Shown piece after piece: positions 11,636-22,773 of a stretch of 64,000 nt of DNA; position 1 is the first letter of the stretch; every line of letters starts with the position of its first letter. This DNA is from Luidia sarsii (taxonomy: Eukaryota; Echinodermata; Asteroidea; Paxillosida; Luidiidae), in NCBI GenBank assembly GCA_949987565.1, contig OX465103.1, positions 19,477,280 through 19,541,279 of the forward strand, in the 5' to 3' direction. The notes under the pieces were generated by a model that saw nothing but the letters and a program-made list of their open reading frames with translations, made no database searches and was not told the origin of the DNA. Made by a program: the position numbers and the translations under genes.

Positions 11636-13349
11636 AAGAACATGCTGTTCCTTCTCTATATTTCACATTGACCAGCGGTGGCAACACGTGAATCGACAGC
11701 TTCAAGAATTTACGAATAGTTTTTGTTCAGGTCCCTGAGTGAATGTTTACTTGATCTCCTATGCACGTGCATGTGAGATCATTCTTGGTGAAAACTGCAT
11801 GAATCAGTTTGATTTCTTTATTTGTTTAAATTAATGTTTAAAATACCACTATGTTGTTAAATATTTTAAATACGTATGACTTTGTAAAAAATGTTGATTA
11901 ATAACTTAAGTTAAAATTGAAAGGATTGAACAAGCTTAATAATAAACCTTTTTGACGTTCACCAAGCATTATGGGATGACAAACTGGCCGTAAAACTGTG
12001 AATTGTTTATTTCTTTATCTTCTCAAAAACCAGATGGAGTTCAGAAATAAAACTTACACAGAAATTTTGTCTAGATACCAGGCACAAGATATATTTCATA
12101 TTATAATCAGTGGAGATTCCCTTGGTGACTGAATGGCAAACTCGGCGCGTGCATGTAGCTACATGTAGATGGGTCATTCCACCAGGTTGGGTCGCGCGTG
12201 AAAACTCTGTCCGTCATTATTTCAAGGTGAAAAAAACCAACGTTATACACTATTTCTTCAAAGTGAATTAACTTAAAACATGAAGTAACATCAAACTTAT
12301 CATATTCCATCCACTTATTTCACACGCGGATGCGTCCGCGTATTTTTGTGATGCAAAATGCTATTGTGTCCACAGCACTTTTGGAGGTGAAAATTGTGAC
12401 ATTTTAAGCTGACATTTCTGACAAGGAACATCGGACTGAAAACATTGCAGAAAACTACCACGGGGTTGTTTATTTATTCGAGGGACTTCATCTTCCCCCA
12501 AACAACGCGGACATTTCCAAGCCAAAGCCTTATTTTGTGATGTACAACGAAGTTAGACTGACCCATTCGACGTAACAGGGGGTGTCCACAAAAATATGTG
12601 CACGATACGTCGAAAAAGGAGGCTGTAGTTTTCAGCTTTAAATGCGAAACACGCTAGTTTTACTTCTATTATATCTAGTTATTCATTGTTTGACAATATA
12701 ACCATATAAAACAGGAAAATACTCCATGCCCACAAAATGTGCCTCGAAAATGAGCGACGCGACGACAGTGGTTGTCCAACGCAATGGTTGTAACGTCGGT
12801 GCATTCAGGACGACATTGCGAACGTTCCACCCCTATATTATAATGGAACAGCCTACAGAAATATTTGGGGGGTGCCTCACAGACCAATTGCGACACTGAA
12901 GTGGTTTTCCGTTTGTGATTTTTTTTCTGGGGCGATGTAAAGGTGGAAGTGTCCACACGTAACGTCGTTGAATAGGTGTGGCTCCCTGACTTCACAGTAT
13001 TTGTCAGGATGTTTAGCTCTTGGAACCAGACTATCAGCTAATAGACTGGTTCAACCAGCCTGCAATGCTGACGAAATACAAACGTTGAAAAGGAAGATTC
13101 CTCAGAGTGATCGTGAAAAGGTAAGATATTAATCTAATTACACTAATTTTATTTCGAGTTTCGCGGTCAACCAAAGTACGCACACCTCATGAGAAATGTA
13201 TTTTCTAGAATTGTAGAAAAATTTAGAAGGATGTTTCATTTCTTTCTTGAGATATCGGAAGTTCAAAATTGCCAAATCGCTCCGTGCTGCCGCGGCATAT
13301 CGAGCTAAAATGGCGGAGAAAAAGTCTAACTCGTGTTTTTCGGCTTCCT

Positions 13350-13920
13350 AGCGCACCCTGTAAACATCGTCAAAATTTGTCGATTTTACCCTTAAATTGA
13401 AGCTTGTATTCTCTTCTTTCTATTCATACCACTTTCAACATTAATTACGAAGGGATAAATATTATATTACGCGGAATCAACATTCGGAGACGAACGATGG
13501 AAGTAGCGTTTTCCCTTCGCGACGTTAACCAGGTTGGCAAGTCTAGGTTTGGTTTCCGCCTCGTAAAGCCATAGCGACACTACGGGACCAGTAGGGCCGA
13601 AACCAGCCTACGCGCTGCAATGTGACATGACACAACACGTCTTTGCACACACTGTATATACTGCACAGTGCACGTGCACAGCGGCCACATGGCTGCATAT
13701 GATATGAGTACGCTGCGCTACTCAAACCTGATCGAAACTTCCAAGTTCCAGGGAGTATTAATAGCGAGACGGTCACGCTACAAAAAAGTGCAATTTATTT
13801 TACTACCGAAACAAAACATGAATTGTGATAATAATGGGTTTCTTTCTTTGTCTTTGGAATTGAGTGGGTTTTTTCTTTCGTTTTTCATAGAAAAAAAAAA
13901 GGCTCTCCTTAATTCAACAA
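13350..13920 (+). repeat. Dispersed repeat B, copy 1 (in intron)
   Basis: Matches 26775-27340 over about 560 bases: CACCCTGTAAACA.., ATTAATTACGAAGGG, GCCATAGCGACACTAC, CAATGTGACATRACACAACA, GCGGCCACATGGCTGCATA and CGAAACAAAACATG all recur in order with small indels. No ends or coding content are recognised. Confidence 0.75.
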
Positions 13921-14290
13921 AGTGTATTAAGGAGAGCAATTTTTTAGCTCTCCTCGTATTTATTAAAATAAAGGCCTGGATTCATTTTCTTGAATTCTGC
14001 AGTGGTTTGCTTTTACATGTTTTCCAAACTCTGGCTTTCAATTTTAAAAAGATGTAAAACTGGTTGCTATTATTAGATATTCCACTTTCCTTTCAACAGG
14101 GTATCTTATGTATTTTTCTGTTGTTTTTTCTTCTCATTTTTTAAAAATTGTATTAGGCCCTGAAGGAAATTGAGGATGACGCCAAGATCCAAGAACCTCA
14201 CTTAGGATAAGACTGCATCAAGGCAGCAAGTCCAAATGTGACAAAGCCTAAAAATCAAACTGTTCAGCAAAACCAAACATTAGCCAATTC

Positions 14291-15079
14291 CAGTGTTGTA
14301 GTCGAGACCTTGCAAAAGGTCGAAACCGAGATGAGACTGTAATGAAAGGATGACACAGTAAAAGTGAAGAAAATTGATTAATTTGTACGAAACAGTACGA
14401 TGTGAGTGATTTTACACAGTTTTATTGTTTAACATTTGTCATAAGTCAACTCCAAGGTTAGATCGAAGGGGAAAAAAACAAAACAGTCTCATTCTTGTTA
14501 GGAATGTTAGGATATCTATCTATATACATAACAGACTTCCTAAGAACAAAACGGCAAAACAGGTGACTCATGTAAAGTAATTCCCCTTGATGGAAAATTC
14601 TTCAACAAAGTCATTGATTGGTATTCCCTTACGTCCCACATGCATACGTAAGATTGCATGTGCTCTCATTATTTTGTGATTTTACGTGTGTATTGCATTC
14701 TACACAGTACCAGGACCCATGGTATTGGTACGGGGAAGTTTGTGGAACCATACATGTAGAATGAGGCCCCGCATGATAGAGTATTGGTTTTGCGTGATGT
14801 TTCCAACCTTCCACCCTCTGATGCATGGAGTTTACAGTGTCATTAACTACTCATCAGCCCTGGGCAAAATGCCCTATGTGTAGTTCCCATAAAGGGTTTT
14901 TGTTTTCAACAGACCGGGAGCTTAGAAAAAAAAGATAACAAATTACTTTCACATGTTCACATGTAAATAATGGCGGTCTCGAAGCAAGACAATATCCGAG
15001 ACCGGAAGGGTCCAAGACCGAGACCACAGGGTAACGAGACCGAGACCAGGGAAAAATTGTCTCGAAACCTACAGCACTG
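14291..15079. mobile_element. Non-autonomous hAT-type element, 789 bp
   Basis: Termini CAGTGTTGTAG (14291) and CTACAGCACTG (15069-15079) with GAGACC repeats (14303-14335, 14975-15065) match the family of the 6060-7485 element. Flanking octamers GCCAATTC and GCTGATGT agree at only four of eight bases, so the duplication is old. It interrupts the reading frame of the surrounding element's gene in phase. Confidence 0.75.
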
Positions 15080-15169
15080 GCTGATGTAAAAGCCAAAAGC
15101 AAGCCAAAAGCCAAATCTAAAGCCAAAAATTCCCAACCATCAAAGGAAAAAAAAATGTTGTGCTGATGT

Positions 15170-15742
15170 AACATGACACGGTATCCATGTTACGTCTGCA
15201 CAGTAGTTAATGAGTAAACCATATTTCAATATTGAGTAATTCCAGTTTTAATATTTTCCCAAACTATGATTTTCTGAAGTATATCTGTGCATTTAAAACC
15301 AAAGGAATGTTTGTTTCTTTGCTAACTTGAGTTCTATGTGACTTTGTGGAAATAAACATCATGCATGTGAAAATATTGAGAAGAAATTAACTGACATGGT
15401 CTTAGTTTTTTCTTTCCTCGGTCGATGATTGTATTCGTAGGTCAATCTAAAGTTTTGTTTTGATTTTTACTACTTAAATACAATTATTTTATGATTAGTT
15501 GTTAAGGAAATTCTATGCCTATGTATTATTTGCATTAAAATGATTTATTGGCTTTGGTGTCCACGTTACGTCTGCACTGTTGGTGGAGCACTGCAGATTC
15601 TAGAAGAATTTATTTTTATTTTGTATATCAACGCACCAAAAACATATGAGATTATGAAACTATGACATGTCACACACATAACAAGTGCAAAAGAATTGCT
15701 TTTCAACTAATTTGAATTTTTCACTTCCATGTCACACATTGT
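15170..15742. other. 3' part of the GGGTCATTCC element, no gene
   Basis: Follows the TGA at 15166. AT-rich, with ATGTTACGTCTGCACAG (15188) echoed as CACGTTACGTCTGCACTG (15562), probably subterminal repeats. Nothing coding is seen. Confidence 0.45.
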
Positions 15743-16049
15743 GACCCAACCTGGTGGAATGACCCAGATACATGTAGCTGCACAAGATGCACGCATTGTA
15801 ATTGTCAGTAGCTAGCGATTCGGAGGATATTATCAACTTTTCACGTGCATACTTTTTTTCTAACGAAAATAGTTTGTCGCCTTGCACATCACTACTACTG
15901 TACTAGCACTAGCTAGATACAGCAGCCTCATGTTGAACCGTTGAGCCCGGGTCACATAATAATATATCAATTTATGAAAATTTATTTCAGTGATCGCGCG
16001 CTGATTGGTTCCCGAGAAAAGGCTGGGGAGAAAAGAAAGAAAAAGTTAA

Positions 16050-17067
16050 CCCAGCAATGCAGGATTCCCAAGAAGTAATATTTTATCTGGCTGTAGACAG
16101 GGAGGCCTAGAAAGTCCAACATTGTTTAACTTCTATTTTGATTTTGTCCTGAAAGTGTGTGCAGAGGCTATTGACAGAAAATATCCAGGTGGATGGGGTG
16201 TCTCCTTTGATTACCGTATTCCTAGCGAATGCACGAACAGGGAACAAAGGAAAACCAAGAAAATGAATGGAGTTGAAATAGTGCGGTGGCTCTTGTATGC
16301 CGATGATTTGGTTTTATTTTGTATGAGCATTGCTGAGGCACAGGGAATTATGAATATAATGAACACCACTTGTAAACGTTTTGGCTTAACAATTTCTTTC
16401 AAAAAAACTAAAGTGATGCAATTTAATACATCTACAAGTGACATAAATCTTGTCATTGATGGTACTGAACTTGGAAATGTGTCTGAATTTTGCTATCTTG
16501 GCCACACAATCTTCAATGATGGTAGAAATTCCACTGACCAAAGAATTGCTAAGGCTACAGCTAAATTTTATGAACTCAAGGGGGTCCTTTGTGACAGGGA
16601 AGTACATTGTACATATGCTCATTCGGACTAAAATACTTGAAGCATGTGTTCGTCCTAGACTAGCATATGCTACCCAATGCTGGAGGCCAAGTGAGAAAGA
16701 AATAAAAAGGCTTGAAAGTAATTGGTATGGTTTTCTAAGGCGAATGATCAAGGATGGATTCCGCAGGAAACCATCACTAGTAGAAGGCGAAATTAATCAT
16801 GCCCTTTTCTTTGCAAATATTGATCTAGAGCGCATAACAAAAAGTCAACCACTACGGGATTATATTAATGTCCAGTATCTGAAATACATAGCTCATATAT
16901 GTCGTAGGGAAAATACAAATTTGACCAAGCTTAGTTTATTTTTTATCCCTCAGGTCCCATACTATCGAGATCCCTGGATAGGTATCTCAGGACTACTGGG
17001 TGATCTTTCTATTGAGCAGATTAAAAGAGAAACAGTCGAAGACTGGTTTCACCAGGCTCCTACCTAG
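16050..17067 (+). pseudogene. Non-LTR retrotransposon reverse-transcriptase fragment
   Basis: A frame open from 16050 reads SGCRQGGLESPTLFNFYF (RT motif B, the primer/template loop), then WLLYADDLVLF (catalytic YADD, motif C, near 16290-16325), FGLTISFKKTKVM (motif D) and FCYLGHTI (motif E, the thumb entry). A single frameshift between about 16595 and 16615 moves the frame, which continues RTKILEACVRPRLAYATQCW and MIKDGFRRKPSL to TAG at 17065-17067. The style resembles RTE-type or related LINE clades. The endonuclease and first RT motifs are absent, so it is a 5'-truncated, dead copy inside the Kolobok-like nest. Confidence 0.85.
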
Positions 17068-17345
17068 GAGTCCTGACTCATATGAAGCCTAAAGTTTCAA
17101 AATGAGGACCTAAACTGTACTGTAGTGCGAGCCAGCAAAGCTGGACAAAGTATGTCGCAAAAGGGCGTGTTATTACAAATGATTCGGGAACGCACTCTCA
17201 ATCCACTATCGATCACTGACGTCCTGGCCCAAGAAAGTACTATATCTATAACCATGATGCTTTGCGGACGTCGAGAAGTTTATTTATAGAGCTCTATGGG
17301 TTGCCGGCATTCTGTCGTGACATCACACCCCCAGCAAACAGCAAT
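17068..17345. other. No gene; LINE 3' flank
   Basis: No polyA tail or clear duplication is visible after the RT frame. From about 17350 the inverted right end of the Kolobok-like element begins. Confidence 0.4.
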
Positions 17346-17520
17346 GACACCTTCAAAAAGATGGCTACGTACGGGAATGCAAATTCGACCTACAAATCCA
17401 TGAATTTTCTCTCTTTATTAAAAAAAGCAAGTATGTGAGTGATTCATAGGTAATTGTACATGAGGTTGTTTTTAACACCCAATCGGATAAGCAAACTTTA
17501 TTTCTTGGGTTGCATTCTGA

Positions 17521-18052
17521 AATATTTAGTTCGCATTATTCATGTATAAACCAATAGTATGAAATAATGAATTAAATTTTGTGTGATTCGATGGTTGGTT
17601 TGTTTGACAAGTACAAGAAAAACGAGTTGACGACATTGTGACAGGCCGCCCCGCCAGTTGAATTTTACCCTTATTAGCATAAATCTTTGTGAGGGGTATG
17701 ACGTAAATCGAGGCACGTTTGCCTTGATGCATTGTGCAACGTGCAAGAAGCCATATGTTTGTTTGCAAAAGTACGCAAACGAACTCCAGGATTTTGGCCG
17801 AAAACTACAGTTTTTGTGTTATGCCAACGAGGTGTATTGCTGCTGTGTGGTGTTAGTCTTCACTTGTTTCCAACCGATTGCCAAATACGAAAATCTTAGG
17901 GTAGGTTTGATTTTTTGCTCAAGCGAAAAGCACCTGGCCATGAGTAATGTTACTCGTCAGGCCAGCCTATGCTGGGCATACATCATGTACGGGATGAACT
18001 CGTAATGTAAAAGGGACGGGGCTCCGAGACCGGTCTAGTTTTATAACTTTTA
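17521..18052. other. Spacer without recognised gene
   Basis: A 115-codon plus-strand frame (17658-18005) contains LMHCATCKKPYVCLQKY. I see no known domain and no splice or repeat support, so it is not called a gene. Confidence 0.35.
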
Positions 18053-18378
18053 ATGTTTTCTTCTGGAACCACCCACACGACCTATGGCTGTATCACGTGC
18101 ACTACCTCCAACATCATATACCTCATCTCTTGTAGAGTTTGTAATATTCAGTATGTTGGCGAGACCAAAAACACCCCCAAAAAACGGATCTATGGCCATA
18201 GGTCTACTATCAAAACCGGTAAAATGGACATTCGATATCAGATATGAGTGTACTGGGCATAGAATCACTTGGTCACCGTAGTAATGCTGTCCGTCTTAGC
18301 CGTGAGAAAATGTGGATGAAGCGTCTTCGGACCATTCAACCACATAGTCTCAACATCCAGGAGGGTAATGACTATTAA
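18053..18378 (+). pseudogene. Penelope-like element GIY-YIG endonuclease relic
   Basis: The frame from 18053 reads CTTSNIIYLISCRVCNIQYV then GETKNTPKKRIYGHRSTI, which is the start of a GIY-YIG nuclease in the form used by Penelope-like retroelements (IYLISC, QYVGET, R..H). A frameshift near 18240-18265 leads to LGHRSNAVRLSREKMWMKRL and a final SLNIQEGND before TAA 18376-18378, matching the conserved C-terminal R-E-x-x-W helix. The reverse transcriptase that should precede it is absent, so this is a 5'-truncated dead copy. The downstream 3' tail is described separately. Confidence 0.8.
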
Positions 18379-18712
18379 ACACCATGCAGCTTTCTGGTAA
18401 TCCTTCTTTTGTGTTCAGTCCTTCACACTTCTCTCTTTGATCTTTCCCCCTCTTGTCACTAATCCCTACCCTACTCCTTGCCCTTCTTTTGATCTTTCCC
18501 CCTCTTCTCACTAATCCCTACCCTACTCCTTGCCCTTCCCTTTGATCTCTCCCTACCAGCTTCACCCTTTGTCCTTTGTTTCTCATCCGTGTCCTATTCA
18601 CTCTCTCCCCCCTTCCTTCGTGTACATGTATCTGTTTTGTCCTTGTCACTCTGCCTTTGAGAAAGGTCCTGCTAGGATCGAAACGTCAGGCCCACTAAAT
18701 TTTAAGTTTTAA
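18379..18712 (+). mobile_element. Penelope-like 3' tail with duplicated C-rich block
   Basis: Contains a 66-base direct duplication (CTTTTGATCTTTCCCCCTCT..CCTACTCCTTGCCC, 18436-18545) and ends GAGAAAGGTCCTGCTAGGATCG..AAACGTCAGGCCCACTAAATTTTAA. The last 150 bases are almost identical to inserts at 43251-43403 and 62343-62482, showing a retrotransposed 3' end. GGTCC/GGATC can pair before GAAAC, reminiscent of stem II and core of the hammerhead motifs in Penelope-like elements, but the CTGATGA part is not intact. Confidence 0.65.
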
Positions 18713-19085
18713 TTTTGTAAAATCATCTTAAGTGATAAAGCTGAAGGTGGTTTTCATCTCCTGGTGGATTATTCATGTTTTACCTCACAAAGTTTAGTAT
18801 GGGTCTAGGCTTAATTGTCGCCCGGATGTGTAAAACCACTTCTTGTGTCACCCGTGCAACGTACCTGGCACCCATTGTGTATACACATGTATACAACGTG
18901 AGCACGCAGAGATTTACGTGGTGCTGCAGCTCTGTTAATTCGTCTGGTGTCCAGATGTCATTTCACGAGACATTTTTCCTGTTCCTCTGTTAACGTCACG
19001 GAATTTGAACTACCGTACAACTGAACCTGCACCAAGGTGGGGGTCAAATGAATACACAAATGATGAACACAAATTGTTTATCACA

Positions 19086-19132
19086 AAATTTAGTGGGCCT
19101 GACGTTTCGATCCTAGCAGGACCTTTCTCAAA
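19086..19132 (-). repeat. Inverted copy of the Penelope-like terminus
   Basis: AAATTTAGTGGGCCTGACG..TTTCGATCCTAGCAGGACC..TTTCTCAAA is the reverse complement of 18660-18705. An inverted pair of termini about 400 bases apart may be a remnant of two head-to-head insertions. Confidence 0.7.
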
Positions 19133-19499
19133 GACCTTTCTCAAATAGCGTGGTGGCCCATTACGCTACCAAAAATTCTTGACATTCTTTTATTCTGCCA
19201 ATTCGCTATCATTACGTTCTTATCAACATTTTTCTTTCATTCATTTTTTTCCCCATAAAAACTTTGTGGTAACACCGCGCTGATGCGAGCTGCAAAGTCT
19301 CATCAATCCTCTTGAAACCCATAAATTATTTAAACACAGACAAGTGATTGCAATGTAGTGCAGGGCTTGCAATGCCCGTACCATGCCTGTACAAAGATAT
19401 CAGCTGTGCCACATGTTGTTTCTTTATCAGTGGAGTGGTAGTTTGGCAAGGTTTTCAATGTACTGCACTGCCTGCAAATGCTTGTTGGTCATCGACAAA

Positions 19500-20504
19500 A
19501 GGCCTTTTCACACTATGAAAAATCTCCGTGTAGAGCGCTCGACCCGTGTTGAAACCAACCCTGCTCGGGAGGTGGGTTGAGAGCTCTCGACCCGTGTTCA
19601 AAATTTCAACACGTGTTGAAAGCCGTAGTGTGAACGTCTCCGGGTTGAGTTCGACCCGTGTTGGGAGACGGCCGAGTGCGCATGCGTGGCAGCGCCACAC
19701 TGTAGATATTGTACTGTGCAACGAACAAACATGCCAGATTTTGTTGTTGCATGCATGGACGTATATTTATACGTCCGTGGTTGCATGGGGTAATAAACCC
19801 AACATGCACAGGCAGCGCTGCCTCGAGTTCAGTACAGGCACAAGAAACAAGACAACTTCTCTGGCTGTAGGCACATAATTTGCTTGTCTTGAAGCAATAT
19901 CCCTGTCATTATCGGAATGGAAAAAGGTGTCTTTGACAATCATGTATATAAGAAGTTCTCGCAGGGTGAGATCAGCAAAAAAACGGGTCCCTAACAAAGT
20001 TGTCAGCGATGCACTGTAGTCTGTACTACGATGTCGACTGCGCGTGCGTGCATGTGGCGGCAGAAAAAACGAGAAGTAATTCGATTTTACTAAGGAGTAA
20101 GGGAGGTTTAAAAGACCACTATATAATTATAAAACTATTGTACTTATAAATCAAGGTTGTAATTTTCTTTAATCAAACAGTGGCAGCGTCGCGAAAATAA
20201 GCGAGGTGCTGGCGACTGCCGGATTCGAGAAGTTACTCAGCAATTCAGCGCCGTGACGCGCCGCAATGCATTATGGGGGTTTCCAAATTGGACCCGTGTT
20301 GAAAGTTCGATGCCGTGTGTAGTGTGAAACGATCAAGCATTACACGGGTCGAAACATTACACGGGTTGAGAAAATGCCGGTATGGCGTTGCATAGTGTGA
20401 AACCGCGGCAAGAGTGACCCGTGTTGAATTCAACAGGAGTCGGACCCATGTCGGACCCGTGTAAGTTTCAACACGTGTTGAACGTTCATAGTGTGAAAAG
20501 GCCT
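19500..20504. mobile_element. Non-autonomous DNA element with GACCCGTGTTGAA repeats
   Basis: A perfect 20-bp terminal repeat AGGCCTTTTCACACTATGAA (19500-19519) is inverted at 20485-20504. AAA flanks both ends, compatible with a 3-bp Harbinger-type duplication but uninformative in an A-run. Subterminal zones (19540-19660, 20285-20480) carry many GACCCGTGTTGAA / CAACACGTGTTGA motifs in both orientations. No transposase frame is present. Confidence 0.75.
19754..19779. mobile_element. Ultra-short palindromic insertion, 26 bp
   Basis: CATGGACGTATA, two bases TT, then TATACGTCCGTG: a near-perfect palindrome (one mismatch) flanked on both sides by the octamer GTTGCATG (19746-19753 and 19780-19787). 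Closely related 29-bp palindromes at 44756, 60146 and 61002 are also flanked by octamers of different sequence. It lies inside the 19500-20504 element. Confidence 0.75.
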
Positions 20505-21551
20505 AAAGTGCAGGATAGATTTATTCAAAGTCTGTAATCCACATCCTGTTTGGTCTCTTGACAGACTGAAGGTGAAGACTGCGAGCCTTAGCGAAAATTG
20601 ACTGCATGAACCTCAAAGTGGAGCACAAAATTACTGTAAGTTCAGCTTAACTTCTCCCCAGTACATCATACATGTACATGTACTCTGGACCACAGTCTAA
20701 ATTAGTAAAATCGGATCTATTTCATCCGTAGTGCGCCACAGAAAAATACAGACTCGTGCCAGTCGCAATACCATTGAAGGGCAAAGGCTCCAGCCGATGA
20801 TGGGAAAGCACAGTGGCCCTTGTTTAGACGGATTAAGGGCAGTTTCCTGGGAATATTCTGCTGAAATTCGACTGAGTGAATTTTTACTTCAATCTAACGA
20901 CCAAATGCATTTCAGATGACAAAGCATCGCCTACTCTTGAGCTGCAATTCTGTTTCTTGACTTAAACACAATTTCTGGAATGTTTTTTTTGTGTGTTTTT
21001 GCTACGGTACAGTAGTTCTATCAACTTGCTCTCATTTTCGCTGCCGTATGTTTTTTGGTATATCCATTCATTCTCATTAACTTGGCTTCTGAGAATGAAA
21101 AACAATTATAAAGTTTTCAACAGGCGTGATTGAAATACGAGTCGACCGTACACTAAAACTCCACTGTAATGGCGTCAACTCAGTACTGCCCAGTTACGTA
21201 CATGTAGTGCAAAGCGCACGCTCTTGTAGGAAGTAGCCAGGATGGGTCAGTTTTTTTTTACCTTCGCACAAACTACTGTAAATGCAGTTAGGAGTGGTGA
21301 ACATTGTGTGTGATCGTTCCATGAAGTTAAGCTAAATTCAAGAGCTCAACCGAACCCCCGCTGTGATTTTTTAGGAGCAAAGTTAGCAGCTTGTGTGAAC
21401 ATACCCATTGTAATGTCTGCTTGTAGGGCTAGCGAGCAAAAGCAGGAGATGAAAACTGTGAATCAACATGGTCATTGTTTGTACCCCAGGAATATGAACA
21501 GCCTTAAATGTGATATTGTACTTCAGACACTGGCAAATGGCACATAATGTA
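20505..21551. other. No gene recognised
   Basis: Single-copy-looking sequence with a 62-codon frame (20731-20919) lacking domain or splice evidence. AACATGTAC-type palindromes are at 20665-20685. Confidence 0.4.
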
Positions 21552-22771
21552 CCGTAAAATCCCGGGTATAATGCGCACTTTTTTTTACCGCGGTAGAAAT
21601 CAAAAGTTTGGGGGTGCGCATTATACATGGGTACAACAATGTCCTGCCAGTATGGGTTTCAGTCATCAAACAGAAGCCGACCTTACATTGTATAACATTT
21701 TAACAATGGGGCTGTCAATCATTGTCCCCATTGCAAACTTTCCTGGGGTTTTTTTCCCCCACGAGGTTACTTGGGCTTAAATTGATTTTCTTTTTTTAGG
21801 AGGGCGATCCTCCCATGATCAACCTTCCCATTTTTTTTTTTTTAATGAAACAAATGGAGGCATATCTGTGAAGCCACCATGGATGTGCATTTTGTTCAGT
21901 CTGGACACTTTTTATGGAAACTGATGTATTGTTACATTGTATCACATTTGTTTTTAAATTGGAGCTGTGCATCATCCTCCCCAATGCAAACTCTACCGGT
22001 TTTTCCCCACTGCCAGGTACATGTGTAACTTGGGCTCAAAATTAAAATGGATGTTTTTATTCAGAGGGCGATCATCCTTCCCGCTGTGAGATTTTCAAGT
22101 TTTCCCGTGTTTGATTTTTCCCACGGCGAGGTAACTTGGGCTCAAATGGATGTTTTTATTCGGAGAGCGATCATCCTTCCCGCTGTGGAATTTTCAAGTT
22201 TTCCGTGTTTGGTTTTTCCCACGGCGAGGTAACTTGGGCTCAAATGGATGTTTTTATTCGGAGAGCGACCACCATTCCCACTGTGGGATTTTCAAGTTTT
22301 CCGTGTTTGATTTTTCCCACGGCGAGGTAACTTGGGCTTAAATGGATGTTTTCATTGGGAGGGCGATCATCCCTTCGGACTGTGGAATTTTTTTTCCAGA
22401 TAATAGACATACTTTTTTTTTAAGGGAAGCTGACCTTACATTGTATCACATTTCAACAATGGAGCTTTCATTCATCATCCCAACCACAAACTCTCCCCGG
22501 TCATGGCGAGGTAACTTGGGCTCAAATGGATTTTTTTATTCGGAGGGTGAGGATCCTTCCCACTGTATATGCTCTCTCTTTTTTTTTCCGCCTGGGCCAG
22601 GCTCGAAATAATGGACTTTTTTAGGGTGATCATCCTTCCCACTGTGGTATGGAAACAACTTTACAATGGACTCTGCAATCCATGCCACAGATTTTTGTTT
22701 TCCTCTTGGTGAAGGCGAAAGTTGGGGGTGCGCATTATACACAGGTGCGCATTATACCCAGGATTTTACGG
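21552..22771. mobile_element. TA-flanked element with CCGTAAAATCC termini
   Basis: CCGTAAAATCCCGGGTATAA (from 21552) and its inverse TTATACCCAGGATTTTACGG (to 22771) differ at one base over 20. TA stands at 21550-21551 and 22772-22773. GTGCGCATTATAC is repeated near both ends. A related terminus stands alone at 42197. The interior is a decayed 98-bp tandem array without coding capacity. The superfamily is uncertain; TA duplication suggests the Tc1/mariner side. Confidence 0.7.
22028..22400 (+). repeat. 98-bp tandem repeat inside the CCGTAAA element
   Basis: CTTGGGCTCAAATGGATGTT..TTTCCCACGGCGAGGTAA starts at 22028, 22135, 22233 and 22331, with a further decayed unit near 22513. A reverse-oriented fragment of the same sequence is at 34880-35010. 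Confidence 0.85.
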
Positions 22772-22773
22772 TA

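Larger units (their letters stand above)
13008..15166 (+). pseudogene. Spliced gene of the 12171-15765 element, broken by a hAT MITE
   Basis: Exon 13008-13120 follows TTTGTCAG and ends AAG|GTAAGAT. The next exon begins after TATTAG at 14157. The frame stays open across the junction: exon 1 ends PQSDREK, exon 2 starts ALKEIEDDAKIQEPHLG. A TAA at 14208-14210 follows, yet the same frame stays open for 26 more codons (DCIKAASPNVTKPK..) to 14290, where the hAT MITE starts. Beyond the MITE the frame resumes as ADVKAKSKPKAKSKAK and ends at TGA 15164-15166. GCC AAT before and GCT GAT after the MITE align as the duplicated codons. The lysine/alanine-rich tail looks like a nuclear, nucleic-acid-binding tail. 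The upstream part is not found. The protein family is unrecognised; it may be this element's transposase or accessory protein. Confidence 0.55.
12171..15765 (+). mobile_element. DNA transposon with GGGTCATTCC termini, interrupted
   Basis: A perfect 23-bp inverted repeat beginning GGGTCATTCCACCAGG lies at 12171-12193 and 15743-15765. AGAT flanks both sides (12167-12170, 15766-15769), a possible 4-bp duplication. The similarity continues outward as GCGTGCAT..GCTACATGTA, so the true edge is uncertain. Inside are spliced coding exons (13008-13120, 14157-14290, 15080-15166), a repeat shared with 26.8 kb in the intron, and a hAT MITE (14291-15079). The superfamily is not recognised. Confidence 0.65.
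11121..17520 (+). mobile_element. Kolobok-like element with THAP relic (outer element of a nest)
   Basis: The left end TTAAAGGGG (11117-11125) fits the TTAAAGGRR terminus known from T2/Kolobok elements. GAATGCAACCCAAGAA at 11125-11140 is perfectly inverted at 17502-17517, and the inversion continues imperfectly for about 150 bases (11125-11270 against 17350-17517), including GTAGGTCGAATTTGC. The right TTAA is not preserved. A THAP finger relic follows the left end, fitting Kolobok elements, several of which encode THAP domains. The middle has been invaded by the 12171-15765 element and a LINE fragment. A P-type element is the alternative. Confidence 0.55.

Noticed and set aside
21383..21780. 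Possible coding exons around 21.4-21.8 kb
   Set aside because: Frames cross the inverted terminus of the CCGTAAA element and have no splice or domain support.
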